Below, one piece after another: positions 24,450 through 33,562 of a DNA stretch of 64,000 nucleotides. Source of the stretch: JARRPM01 sp963792815 (GTDB taxonomy: Bacteria; Pseudomonadota; Gammaproteobacteria; Pseudomonadales; Halieaceae); the NCBI GenBank assembly GCA_963792815.1, contig CAWBXR010000007.1, forward strand, positions 124,001-188,000, written 5' to 3'. The notes beneath the pieces were generated by a model. The model was not told the origin of the DNA. It made no database searches and worked only from the letters and a program-made list of their open reading frames with translations. Numbering within the stretch: position 1 is the first letter of the stretch; each line of letters starts with the position of its first letter. Position numbers and translations under genes: made by a program.

Positions 24450-27400
24450 ATGCTGGCCCGTTATATTTTCGGACACTCCAGGTATTTCACCCTGATCATC
24501 GTCTGCGTTGTCGCGGTGGGCCTGGCCAGCGTCCGCTCGATCTCACGCCAGGAGGACCCCACCCTCACCAATTTCGTCGCGAGCATTACGACTTTTTACC
24601 CCGGCGCCACTCCGGACCGGGTAGAGGCGCTGGTTACCCGACCACTGGAAGATGAGCTGCGCAAGATTCCTGAAATCGATGAGCTGTCCTCTACCTCTAC
24701 CAGCGGCGTCTCCGCTATCAGGATCCGCCTCTACGACGATCTCCCCGATGAAGAACTGGAGCGGGGCTGGTCGGAGATTCGCGATGCGATGACCGAGGCT
24801 TCGCGCCAGTTCCCGGCCGGCGCCGGTGAGCCGGATTTCGACAATGACCGCATGTCGTCCTTTACCGCGATCGTCGCCCTCTCCTCCTCCGCTCCCGAGG
24901 ATATGCCGCTGTCACTGTTGAGCCGGATGGCCGACGATTTTGCCGATCGGGCTCGCAACCTGCCCAACACCAAGCTGGCCGAATTATTCGGGGAACCCCA
25001 GGAAGAGATCCGGGTGGAGATCGATGAATCCGCCCTGGTGGCGCGCGGCCTCAGCCTGCAGCAGGTGGCGGCAGCCCTGCAGGCGGCGGATGCGAAGGTG
25101 TCCTCGGGTCGCGCTTCGGGAAGCCGGTACCGACATGCTGATTGAGCTGGCGGGAGATTTCGACTCCATGGAGCGCATCCGCCAGGTGATCGTCAACACC
25201 TCCAGCGGCGGCGCCGCGACCCGCATCGCCGATATCGGCCGGGTCTACCGGGGCTCAGTGACACCGCCGCCAGCCATGGCGCTGGCCCAGGGGCGCCCGG
25301 CGATTCTCGTGGGCGTGACCATGGAAAGCGGCAAGCAGGTGGACATCTGGAGCGAGGCATTCCGTGGCCTCGTGAATGAGTTTCAGCAGCAGTCCGCCGC
25401 CGGCCTGAAGATGGAGATCACCTACGACCAGAGCCAGTACGCCGAGGACCGTTTGCGTGAGGTGGCCAAGAACCTGGCCATGGGTATCGCCCTGGTGATC
25501 CTGGTGCTGCTGTTCACCCTTGGCTGGCGGGCGGCGGTCGTGGTGGCGATCATCCTGCCGCTGTGTGGCCTGATTTCGATCACTGTCATGGAGCGCATGG
25601 GGCTGGCCCTGCACCAGATGTCGGTGAGCGGACTTATCGTCGCCCTGGGCTTGCTGGTGGACGGTTCCATCGTGATGACGGATGAGGTGCGCAAGCGCCT
25701 GCTGGAAGGCCACAGCCCGATAGAGTCCATCACCAGCTCCGTGCATCGCTTGCGTATTCCACTGATTTCCTCTGCCGTGACCACCATTCTCGCGTTCATG
25801 CCAATGGCCATCATTGCAGGACCAGCGGGGGATTTTGTGGGCAGTATCGCCAAGGCCGTGATTATCATGCTGACCACCTCCACGCTACTGGCACTGGTTA
25901 TCACGCCGGTGCTGGCCGCGTGGCTGTTGCCCCGCAGAAGCGAAAAGGCCCACCACTGGTACATCGGCGGCGCCGACAGTGGCAGGGCCGGTGCCTGGCT
26001 GGTCCGAGCGCTGGACTGGAGCCTGCGCCACCCGCTGGCCGCTGTCGCCCTCTCCCTGTCCCTGCCCCTGAGCGGCTTCCTGGTGTTTCCGACACTGACG
26101 GCCCAGTTTTTCCCCGGGACGGACCGAGACCAGATGTATATCCAGGTCAAGCTGGCGGATGGGCGATCCATCTACGACACCCGGGCGCTGGTGCAACGGC
26201 TCGACACCAGGTTGCGCGATGACCCGCTGATCCGCCGGGTAGACTGGACCCTGGGTGAGAGCCCTCCCGCCTTTTACTACAACATGTACCGGACCAGGGA
26301 GGGCATCCCTTCCTGGGCCGAGGCACTGGTTCTCACCCGGGACAAGGACCAGACCAACGAGTTGATACGCCGCCTGCAGGTGGAACTGGACCGGGAGTTC
26401 CCCAAGGCACGCATCGTGGTGCGCGGGATCGATCAGGGCCCGCCGGTAATGGCGCCCCTGGAGATCGAAATATTCGGGCCCAACCTCGAGGTCCTGCAGG
26501 AGCTCGGCGAGCAGTTCAGGTTGCGCCTCGACGCTATTCCCCAGGTGACCCATACCACTGTCGACCTTATCGGCGGCGCCCCCAAGCTGTTGTTCGAGCT
26601 GGAAGAGGAAAAACTCCGGCTGGCGCAACTGCAACTGACGGATGCAGCCACCGCCCTGAACGACGCCCTGCTGGGACGGGTTGGCGGCGAGGTACTCGAG
26701 GGCACTGAACGGCTGCCAGTGCGAGTCAGGTTGGCGGAGCAGGACTGGGGCACATCGGAGCAAATCGCCGACATCCGGATTCCCCGGCCCGCCCAGGTCG
26801 GGTTGCAATCATCGGCCATGCTGGCCGGCCTGCCCCTGAGCGCAATCGGCAAGCCCCAACTCGTGCCTTCCCAGAGCCCTATTTCCCGACAGGACGGCGA
26901 ACGCCTCAATCGCGTATCCGGATTTATCAAGCGCGGCGTGCTGCCAGAGGAAGCGCTGAAAGTACTGCGCGAGGAACTGGAGCGCGACCCGATCGACCTG
27001 CCCCAGGGCTATTACTTCCAGTTTGGCGGCGACTCCGACGCCAGGGCTGAAGTCATGCAACGCCTTATTGCGCCGCTGGGACTTATCCTCTCCGCACTGT
27101 TGGCGACCCTCGTGCTCACCTTTAACTCCTGGCGACTGACAGCGGTGTCACTGGTGGTGTGCGTCTGCTCCCTGGGTTTGTCGCTACTGTCCCTGGCAAT
27201 CTTTGCCTACCCGTTCGGCATCATGGCGGTGATCGGGGTGATCGGCTCCATCGGTGTGTCGATCAACGCGGCGATCATTATCATCACCGCACTACAGGAG
27301 AACGAGGGCGCCGCCAAGGGTGGACTGTTTGCGATCCGCGCGGTCGTCATGGATTCCAGCCGCCATATCATCTCCACCACGGTGACTACCTTCGGCGGCT

Positions 27401-27594
27401 TCCTGCCACTGATACTGGAGGGCAGCAAGTTCTGGCCACCCTTTGCCATGGCTATTGCCGGCGGCGTGCTGCTGTCCACTATAATCTCGTTCTTCCTGGT
27501 TCCCCCCGCCTTTCTGCTGGTAACCGGGGCCGGTCGCAAGCGGCAGCGACAATCCGCAAACACCGGAATGTATACTGCCGTGGAAAAGGGATGA
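24450..27594 (+). CDS. RND efflux transporter permease, frameshifted near 25110
   Basis: Inner-membrane proton-driven pump of the AcrB/HAE superfamily, about 1048 codons. N-terminal MLARYIFGHSRYFTLIIVCVVAVGLASV, then the large periplasmic loop, the helix block with GLLVDGSIVMTDEVRKRLLEG (proton-relay motif) and the second block FGIMAVIGVIGSIGVSINAAIIIITALQENE. The first 230 residues are in one frame and the rest in the next; removing one base around 25110-25120 restores SSGRLREAGTDMLIELAGDF. Operon order is adaptor-pump-TetR. No outer-membrane channel gene is adjacent. Confidence 0.88.
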
Positions 27595-27601
27595 GGGCGC
27601 C

Positions 27602-28237
27602 ATGAGCAAGAAGAGCAAGGATTGCAAAAGCTACCACCACGGCGACCTGCGTAACGCACTCATTATCGCCGCGGCAGAGCTGATCGAGGAAAAGGGTTCC
27701 CTGGATTTTGCCATGATAGACGCAGCGCGCCGGGCCAAAGTCAGCAGCGCGGCGCCCTATCGCCACTTCGAAGACAAGAACGCCCTGTTGCAGGCGGTGT
27801 CAGAGGTCGCGTTCCTGGCGCTGGATGATGCAGCCCGCCAGGCAACAAAGCTCGCGCCTTATGGCAGCAGCGCCTGCCTGATTGCCCAGGGCAAGGCCTA
27901 TATCACCTTCGTCTCGGATCACCCGGCATTTTATGATCTTATGTGGGGCGACCTGGGTTTACGCAAGCGGAACATCGAGGACATGGAGCTGCAGACGTCG
28001 GGGTTTTACATCCTGGTGGACTGTGTGAAGGCATGGTGCAGCGAGGCGGGCTTGACGGGCTACAACCCACTGGAACTGGCGGTTAAATTCTGGGCCATGG
28101 CACACGGGCTGGCCTGCCTGACCATGAACGGAAACATCGCGCAGATCATGCCTTCTGCGGATGTTTACAAGCTGTTTGAAAGCAGCGCCATCACTTTCCT
28201 TGACGGACTGCGTCCGTCGAAGCAGGCACTTAACTGA
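27602..28237 (+). CDS. TetR-family transcriptional regulator
   Basis: 211 residues. The N-terminal HTH (YHHGDLRNALIIAAAELIEEKG, then IDAARRAKVSSAAPYRHFEDKNALLQAV) is classic TetR. The C-terminal ligand domain contains KFWAMAHGLACL, of the WHG-type C-terminal family. It lies 7 bp after the pump gene, so it is co-transcribed and probably represses the operon at the palindrome 23271-23285. It overlaps the convergent DUF202 gene by 8 bp. Confidence 0.9.
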   Translation: MSKKSKDCKSYHHGDLRNALIIAAAELIEEKGSLDFAMIDAARRAKVSSAAPYRHFEDKNALLQAVSEVAFLALDDAARQATKLAPYGSSACLIAQGKAYITFVSDHPAFYDLMWGDLGLRKRNIEDMELQTSGFYILVDCVKAWCSEAGLTGYNPLELAVKFWAMAHGLACLTMNGNIAQIMPSADVYKLFESSAITFLDGLRPSKQALN

Positions 28238-28511
28238 AATGGCGCATGCGCCTGGCCGTGGCACGAAACCGCCAGGTACCAAAAAGCAGCGTGACAAGTC
28301 CCAGCGGAACACAGCCCACACCCACCCAGGCAAGCCAGGTGGATTCGGCGAAATGGAATAGCGTCACCCCAGCGAGCATCAGGGATACGCCCGAGCGCAG
28401 GTAGGCCAGCAGCGTGCGTTCGTTGGCCAGCTGGGTGCGGTCGAGGGCCAGGTGATCCCGCATTATCAGGTCGCCCTGCTGGAATTTCTCGTAGGGGTTG
28501 TGGTCTGTCAA
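28230..28511 (-). CDS. DUF202 (YidH-like) small membrane protein
   Basis: 93 residues. LALDRTQLANERTLLAYLRSGVSLMLAGVTLFHF is the DUF202 signature, with the NERT-x-L-x-Y-x-R motif. Two transmembrane segments follow, the second being WLAWVGVGCVPLGLVTLLFG. The family has no firm biochemical function. The 241-bp stretch 28512-28752 upstream shows no gene. Confidence 0.85.
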   Translation of the reverse strand: MTDHNPYEKFQQGDLIMRDHLALDRTQLANERTLLAYLRSGVSLMLAGVTLFHFAESTWLAWVGVGCVPLGLVTLLFGTWRFRATARRMRHFS

Positions 28512-28752
28512 TGGTCAGCCTCTTTAAGTCGTCAATCAGCTCCCTGGCCAGGGCAAGGTCGTCAAGCAATACTATGCTTATTAGCGGTTTTGCTCAAAGA
28601 TAGCCTTTGGCAGCTTGCTTATCCAGTGGCGTGCCCTATCGGTTTGAACCCGGCAACACGGAATCCATAGATCATGGCATACAGAAAACTCGGCGCCCCC
28701 TGACTTAAACTCTCAGAGCGAAGGTGGCATAGGAAACAAAAACAGCTTTGAA

Positions 28753-30339
28753 TTACATAAAATATATTCCTGGGCGCTTAAAGGCCTCATCTTTTAGCAT
28801 TTCAAGATATTCACTATGCCGAGGATGGCTCTGTATATGTACAGCAGAGTTTTGATATATAAGTTTCTCTTTAAGCTCGCCGCCCTGGTGTACATACATT
28901 AAGCGAATGTGGTCAGCGCCAAATTTATCACCCATCCGAATAAAGGCTGGTATTTCCAAAAAGTTTTCAGTTTGTATTACTAACGCAAAGGTTAAAAAAT
29001 CAATCTTGGACTGAGCTCTTAATGATGCGATAAATTCCAGACTTTCCATTAAATCATCCCACTTACCACCTCTGCGTAAAACAGAATAAGTTTCAGGGGT
29101 GGCTGCATCTATAGACACCCCCATTCCCAAGAATGGTAAATCTTCCAAATGCTCGAAACTGGACCACATTTTTTTATTTAGCATCAGGCCGTTAGTTAAG
29201 ATGTGGAGCTTTTCAATACGATGCTTTTCAGGATCGATGTCGCTGAGCAATTTGCGGTAATGCGGGCTGGCAAAAGGCTCGCCAAACCCGGCGATGTGCA
29301 GGTCTTTGATATCGGCCTTCAGAAGTTGAGGAAAGAAACTTTCCTCCACACTCTTCAGAACCTCATTGTCAGAGGTGACGATCCCGTTACGGCAAGATGG
29401 GCAAGTTAGATTGCAGGTTGCATCTTGTGACAGCGAAATGTGTGCAGGGTGGAACTCTCCATGACCCAAATAATATGACTTATCCATTTCACTACGTTTT
29501 GGTAAAGATCTATAACGTATTTTTGGGCAGGCCGTTTTGTCGCAGTATTCGAATGAGCCACTGGTTACTGCAGTTCGAAATTTCCTGGCGGATTCAGAAT
29601 ACCAGATTTCATCGAAACTATTGTCTTTGAATGAGCCAAAGGTTGTATTCGTCCAGTGCGCACAACAACTAGTGATTTTATAATTGCTATCCAGCACCAG
29701 GCGCTCAAAGGGGTCAACGCAATACATTTCCTGGAACGGGTTGTATCCATAACTAATATCTTTGTCGATATTCGAATCATCTTCTTGCAAAAAATTGAGC
29801 CGCGCAATCAGATCGTTAATTCTTAAATCATTGTAGGAAAACCTATTTAGACGAGAAGAAAAACTTAGGCATTCTGCATATCTTTTTTCGATCAAAAGCA
29901 ACTCACCATAAAATAAATATTCGGGAAGTCGTGATCGAGTTAGCTCGCCACTAAATATTCTCTTTTCTAAAGATCCTAACGTTTTTTCAATTCTTTTCGG
30001 CTGCCGGTAGTAGAAACTCCAGATTTTTTTAAACTCACTCTGATCTAACGATTTTGTGCTTGGAGTGACACTCCATAGGTAGATGAAATAGTGAGAATTA
30101 TTGATTATCCCAATCGACTTATAGGCACACGCTTTCAGCGTGTGTAGAAGATAACTTAACCTGAATTTAGTTATTAAAAATGACAGGTAATTTCTATAAA
30201 AAGACATCGCTGACCGCACACTAGAAGTCTTGGAAATGGAGGAAGAAGATATCAGATACATTTGCTGAAAGGGGTCGATAATCAGCGAACTAAATTCACC
30301 CTCCTTTCCTCGCAAGGCTGACGATACTCGCCCATCCAC
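28753..30339 (-). CDS. Radical SAM protein with N-terminal cysteine-rich region
   Basis: 528 residues, visibly AT-rich next to its neighbours. The radical SAM cluster C-x3-C-x2-C (ATCNLTCPSCRNG) is near residues 307-314, unusually late. Downstream are GFGEPFASP, LHILTNGLML and the SIDAATPETYSVLRRGG motif typical of this superfamily. A SPASM-like cysteine segment (ITSCCAHW, SFDEIWYSESARKFR, YCDKTACPKI) lies before the core rather than after it. The N-terminal 150 residues are unassigned and the start is uncertain. The substrate is unknown; related proteins modify peptides or sugars. Confidence 0.75.
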   Translation of the reverse strand: MDGRVSSALRGKEGEFSSLIIDPFQQMYLISSSSISKTSSVRSAMSFYRNYLSFLITKFRLSYLLHTLKACAYKSIGIINNSHYFIYLWSVTPSTKSLDQSEFKKIWSFYYRQPKRIEKTLGSLEKRIFSGELTRSRLPEYLFYGELLLIEKRYAECLSFSSRLNRFSYNDLRINDLIARLNFLQEDDSNIDKDISYGYNPFQEMYCVDPFERLVLDSNYKITSCCAHWTNTTFGSFKDNSFDEIWYSESARKFRTAVTSGSFEYCDKTACPKIRYRSLPKRSEMDKSYYLGHGEFHPAHISLSQDATCNLTCPSCRNGIVTSDNEVLKSVEESFFPQLLKADIKDLHIAGFGEPFASPHYRKLLSDIDPEKHRIEKLHILTNGLMLNKKMWSSFEHLEDLPFLGMGVSIDAATPETYSVLRRGGKWDDLMESLEFIASLRAQSKIDFLTFALVIQTENFLEIPAFIRMGDKFGADHIRLMYVHQGGELKEKLIYQNSAVHIQSHPRHSEYLEMLKDEAFKRPGIYFM

Positions 30340-30390
30340 TGACTGTCACCGATATCAGTGATGGATTGTGAGTATATTATTAGATCTTTT

Positions 30391-30520
30391 CTACTGCTCC
30401 AGGTTAACCAGGTCAGAGATTATCTCCCACAGACGCTCACACTCTTTATCATTATTGGCAAAAGCATGATCGAATTTTTCTCTCGACAGTTCGCAAGATA
30501 TTGATCGCCACCTTGCCGTT
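30391..30520 (-). pseudogene. C-terminal remnant of an unknown AT-rich gene
   Basis: A frame ending ECERLWEIISDLVNLEQ at TAG 30391-30393 runs back through SREKFDHAFANNDK and is lost at the transposase remnant near 30525. It lies 51 bp upstream of the radical SAM gene in the same direction, so it may be the tail of a former operon partner cut off by an insertion sequence. Confidence 0.4.
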
Positions 30521-30525
30521 TTGAT

Positions 30526-30612
30526 GACTTCGTGGACTATGATCTAGGATTCTTTGATGAGGATGTGGGCCGGGTTGAGCCCGCCACCAATCCATTTGTA
30601 CCGGAACTGTAA
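30526..30612 (+). pseudogene. IS481-like transposase C-terminal remnant (second copy)
   Basis: The frame DFVDYDLGFFDEDVGRVEPATNPFVPEL followed by TAA matches the same transposase tail as at 21.3-21.5 kb. The following bases (TGTAAAGGATGTCTCCGG) resemble the other copy's end. Only about 28 codons survive. Confidence 0.6.
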
Positions 30613-30668
30613 ACCATGTGCCCGGTATGATCTGTAAAGGATGTCTCCGGTACAGACCCTCGTCGAAA

Positions 30669-30745
30669 TGGCGCGCCCACCAGGATTCGAACCTGGGACC
30701 ACCGGCTTAGAAGGCCGGTGCTCTATCCAGCTGAGCTATAGGCGC
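30669..30745 (-). tRNA. tRNA-Arg (anticodon TCT)
   Basis: 77 nt with encoded CCA. Acceptor GCGCCTA pairs with TGGGCGC; the anticodon loop is CTTCTAA between CCGGC/GCCGG; the T-loop is GGTTCGAATCC. It is last in the Pro-His-Arg cluster. I looked for a duplicated 3' end to its left that would mark an integration site and saw none. Confidence 0.95.
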
Positions 30746-30901
30746 GAAAAACATCGTTTTTTCGTTGTTGCAGCGTCCCGCGAGGTAACGAGTGCCTGAA
30801 CCGCTGCAGCCGGCGCGATTATAGCCACTGGTCGTCGCTAACACCACCGGCGCATTGGCCGGGAGCCGGGGAAGTCGTATCTCGGGATGGGGATAGATGG
30901 T

Positions 30902-30978
30902 TGGGGTGGCCGACGGGTCTCGAACCCGCCACCTCCGGAGTCACAATCCAGTGCTCTACCTGATGAGCTACGGCCACC
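30902..30978 (-). tRNA. tRNA-His (anticodon GTG)
   Basis: The anticodon loop is TTGTGAC. The extra 5' G(-1) is encoded opposite discriminator C73, the identity element of histidine tRNA. CCA is encoded. It lies between the Arg and Pro genes in one cluster. Confidence 0.95.
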
Positions 30979-31031
30979 GTCATTTGATGCTGAAAACCGC
31001 AATCACCAACCTTTTCCAGTGACTGAAAGGT

Positions 31032-31108
31032 TGGTCGGGGTAGAGAGATTCGAACTCCCGACATCCTGCTCCCAAAGCAGGCGCGCTACCAGACTGCGCT
31101 ATACCCCG
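31032..31108 (-). tRNA. tRNA-Pro (anticodon TGG)
   Basis: CGGGGTA acceptor, anticodon loop TTTGGGA, T-loop GTTCGAATC and an encoded CCA. It is first in the cluster behind a strong promoter. Confidence 0.95.
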
Positions 31109-31157
31109 ATTATTGCATTGCCGGCGCAGGCGCCAGCCCCTGTTTTCAGGAGGGCGC

Positions 31158-31186
31158 ATCATACTCACCAGCGCCGGAGGCGTCAA
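31158..31186 (-). promoter_or_regulatory. Promoter of the tRNA Pro-His-Arg cluster
   Basis: TTGACG (31186-31181) and TATGAT (31163-31158) with a 17-nt spacer, followed by a GC-rich discriminator GCGCCC. It lies about 50 nt upstream of tRNA-Pro. The GC-rich discriminator is typical of stable-RNA promoters under stringent control. Confidence 0.65.
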
Positions 31187-31328
31187 CGCCGCCAGGCGGA
31201 AATTAACAGCCTTCAGGGCACTCAAGCCTTCCACTGGCGGGCAGGCTCATGGGACAATTCGCGTCCGCGCGGACCAGAGCCTGTAAGCGCCCGTCACACC
31301 CACCCCTTACGAGAGAGGATACCGCCCC

Positions 31329-32174
31329 ATGCCCGCACTCATCCTGGACGGAAAGTCCCTGGCAGCCCAAACCGAAGCAGACCTGCTCGCGCGGGTGGAA
31401 CGCCTGAAGGAAAAGTCCGGGGGCAAGACGCCCATCCTGGCCACTATCCTGGTGGGCGACGACCCGGCGTCGGCAACCTACGTCAAGATGAAGGGAAATG
31501 CCTGCAAGAGGGTCGGCATGGGCTCCATGGCGGTGGAAATGCCCTCCTCCACCACCACCCGGCAGTTGCTGGCTAAAATCGGCGAGTTGAATGACAACCC
31601 GGATGTGCACGGCATCTTGTTGCAGCACCCGGTGCCGCCGCAGATAGACGAACGGGCCTGTTTTGATGCCATTGCGCTGGCCAAGGACGTCGACGGCGTC
31701 ACCTGCCTGGGTTTCGGCCGCATGGCCATGGGCGAGGAGGCCTACGGCTGCGCAACCCCCCAGGGCATCATGCGCATGCTGGAACACTACCAGGTCGAAA
31801 TTGAAGGTAAACACGCGGTGGTGGTGGGACGCAGCCCTATCCTGGGCAAGCCCATGGCGATGATGCTGCTGCAAAAGAATGCCACGGTCACCATCTGCCA
31901 CTCACGCACGAAAGATCTTCCGGCGATAGTGGCCCAGGCGGATATCCTGGTCGGTGCCGTGGGCAAGCCGGAGTTCATCAGGGCGGACTGGGTCAAGGCT
32001 GGCGCGGTAGTGGTGGATGCGGGCTACCATCCCGGCGGGGTGGGCGATATCGAGCTGTCCGCCCTGGTGGACAAGGCCAGCGCCTATACCCCCGTGCCCG
32101 GCGGCGTCGGGCCCATGACCATCAACACCCTGATCATGCAGAGTGTTGAATCCGGGGAGAAGAGCCTGGGTTGA
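31329..32174 (+). CDS. folD: Bifunctional methylenetetrahydrofolate dehydrogenase / cyclohydrolase
   Basis: 281 residues, normal length. It interconverts 5,10-methylene- and 10-formyl-THF with NADP. Visible motifs: ATYVKMKGNACKRVGM with the catalytic lysine, GILLQHPVPPQID, the NADP-binding VVGRSPILGKPMAMMLL, and PVPGGVGPMTINTL near the end. ATG 31329 follows a GAGAGAGG-like SD. It converges with cysS 11 bp away. Confidence 0.95.
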   Translation: MPALILDGKSLAAQTEADLLARVERLKEKSGGKTPILATILVGDDPASATYVKMKGNACKRVGMGSMAVEMPSSTTTRQLLAKIGELNDNPDVHGILLQHPVPPQIDERACFDAIALAKDVDGVTCLGFGRMAMGEEAYGCATPQGIMRMLEHYQVEIEGKHAVVVGRSPILGKPMAMMLLQKNATVTICHSRTKDLPAIVAQADILVGAVGKPEFIRADWVKAGAVVVDAGYHPGGVGDIELSALVDKASAYTPVPGGVGPMTINTLIMQSVESGEKSLG

Positions 32175-32185
32175 AGCGACGCGCC

Positions 32186-33562
32186 TTACGCCCTGCGCCA
32201 CTTGGTTCCCTCCCGGGAATCCTCCAGTACCACGCCCTGGGCCAGTAATTCCTGGCGGATTTCATCCGCCCGGGCATAGTTCTTCGCCAGCTTGGCCTGC
32301 TGGCGTTCCTCGATCAGGGCCTCGATAGCATCCGCGGAGATGGCATCGCCTCCCACACCGCCCTGCATCCAGGCTTCCGGGTCCTGCTGCAGGATACCCA
32401 GCAGGTCGCCCGCTGCCAGCATTCGGGCCTTCAGTGCCGGGCGCTCACCGGCGGAGGCCTTGTGTAACTGCCGGGCGAGGGCATGCAACTCGGCGATGGC
32501 GATCGGGGTGTTGAGGTCGTCGTTCAGCGCCCGGTAAAAGGCCTCATCCGCCAGCGGCACCTCCACATCCAGCGCTATGTCCTGCACCTCCCGCAGGGTG
32601 CTGTAGAGGCTGCCCAGGGTGGTCTCCGCCTGCTCCAGCAGCTCCGCCGAGAAATTCATCGGCGAGCGGTAATGGGCCGACAACAGCGCAAAGCGCAGCA
32701 CCTCGCCGCGGTAGGACTGAAGCAGGTCCCTCACCGTGCGGAAATTATCCAGCGACTTGGACATCTTCTCGCCGTCGATATCCAGGAACGCATTGTGCAT
32801 CCAGTAGCGCACGTAATCGCCCCCGTGGGCACAGCGGCTCTGGGCGATCTCGTTCTCATGGTGCGGAAAGATGAGGTCGCGGCCACCGCCGTGGATGTCG
32901 ATGGTCTCACCCAGGTGAGCGCGGATCATGGCGGAGCACTCCAGGTGCCAGCCGGGCCGGCCGCGGCCCCAGGGGCTGTCCCAGCCCGGCTCGTCATCCG
33001 CCGCAGGTTTCCACAGCACGAAATCACCGGGGTGGCGCTTGTAATCGGCCACTTCCACCCGGGCGCCCGCCAGCATGTCATCCAGTGAGCGACGCGACAG
33101 CTTGCCGTAATCCGCCATGGACTCCACCGCGAACAACACATGCCCCTGGGATTCGTAGGCGTGACCCTTTTCGATCAGCGTGGTGGTCAGGGCCAGCATG
33201 GCCTCAATATTGTGGGTGGCATGAGGCTCGAGGGTCGGGGACAGCGCGTTCAACTGGGCCATGTCCTCGCGGTACTTGGCGGTAAACTCGTCAGTGACCG
33301 ACTCGATAGTGCGTTGGCCCTCCTTTGCCGCAGCGATGATCTTGTCGTCCACATCGGTGATATTGCGGGCGTATGTCACGCTGGAGAAATGCGTCTGCAG
33401 CAGGCGGAACAGCGTATCGAACACCACGACCGGGCGGGCGTTGCCAATATGGGCCAGGTTGTACACGGTGGGGCCGCAGACATACATCGTGACCGTATCG
33501 GGCACCAACGGCTCGAACAGTTCCTTCTTCCCACTCATGGTGTTGAAAAGGTGCAAACTCAC
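32186..33562 (-). CDS. cysS: Cysteinyl-tRNA synthetase
   Basis: 458 residues, class I synthetase. It shows the zinc Cys and HIGH-like motif MYVCGPTVYNLAHIGNARP, the second zinc site GWHLECSAM with HHENEIAQ, and the KMSKS loop KMSKSLDN. The GTG start (33560-33562) overlaps the glnS stop (GTGA), so the two synthetases are co-translated; an in-frame ATG 24 nt later is less likely because conserved MSLHLFNT would be lost. Confidence 0.96.
   Translation of the reverse strand: MSLHLFNTMSGKKELFEPLVPDTVTMYVCGPTVYNLAHIGNARPVVVFDTLFRLLQTHFSSVTYARNITDVDDKIIAAAKEGQRTIESVTDEFTAKYREDMAQLNALSPTLEPHATHNIEAMLALTTTLIEKGHAYESQGHVLFAVESMADYGKLSRRSLDDMLAGARVEVADYKRHPGDFVLWKPAADDEPGWDSPWGRGRPGWHLECSAMIRAHLGETIDIHGGGRDLIFPHHENEIAQSRCAHGGDYVRYWMHNAFLDIDGEKMSKSLDNFRTVRDLLQSYRGEVLRFALLSAHYRSPMNFSAELLEQAETTLGSLYSTLREVQDIALDVEVPLADEAFYRALNDDLNTPIAIAELHALARQLHKASAGERPALKARMLAAGDLLGILQQDPEAWMQGGVGGDAISADAIEALIEERQQAKLAKNYARADEIRQELLAQGVVLEDSREGTKWRRA

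Noticed and set aside
28512..28752. Second att site for the radical SAM islet using the tRNA-Arg 3' end
   Set aside because: No copy of the tRNA 3' end is visible left of the islet, and no integrase is present.
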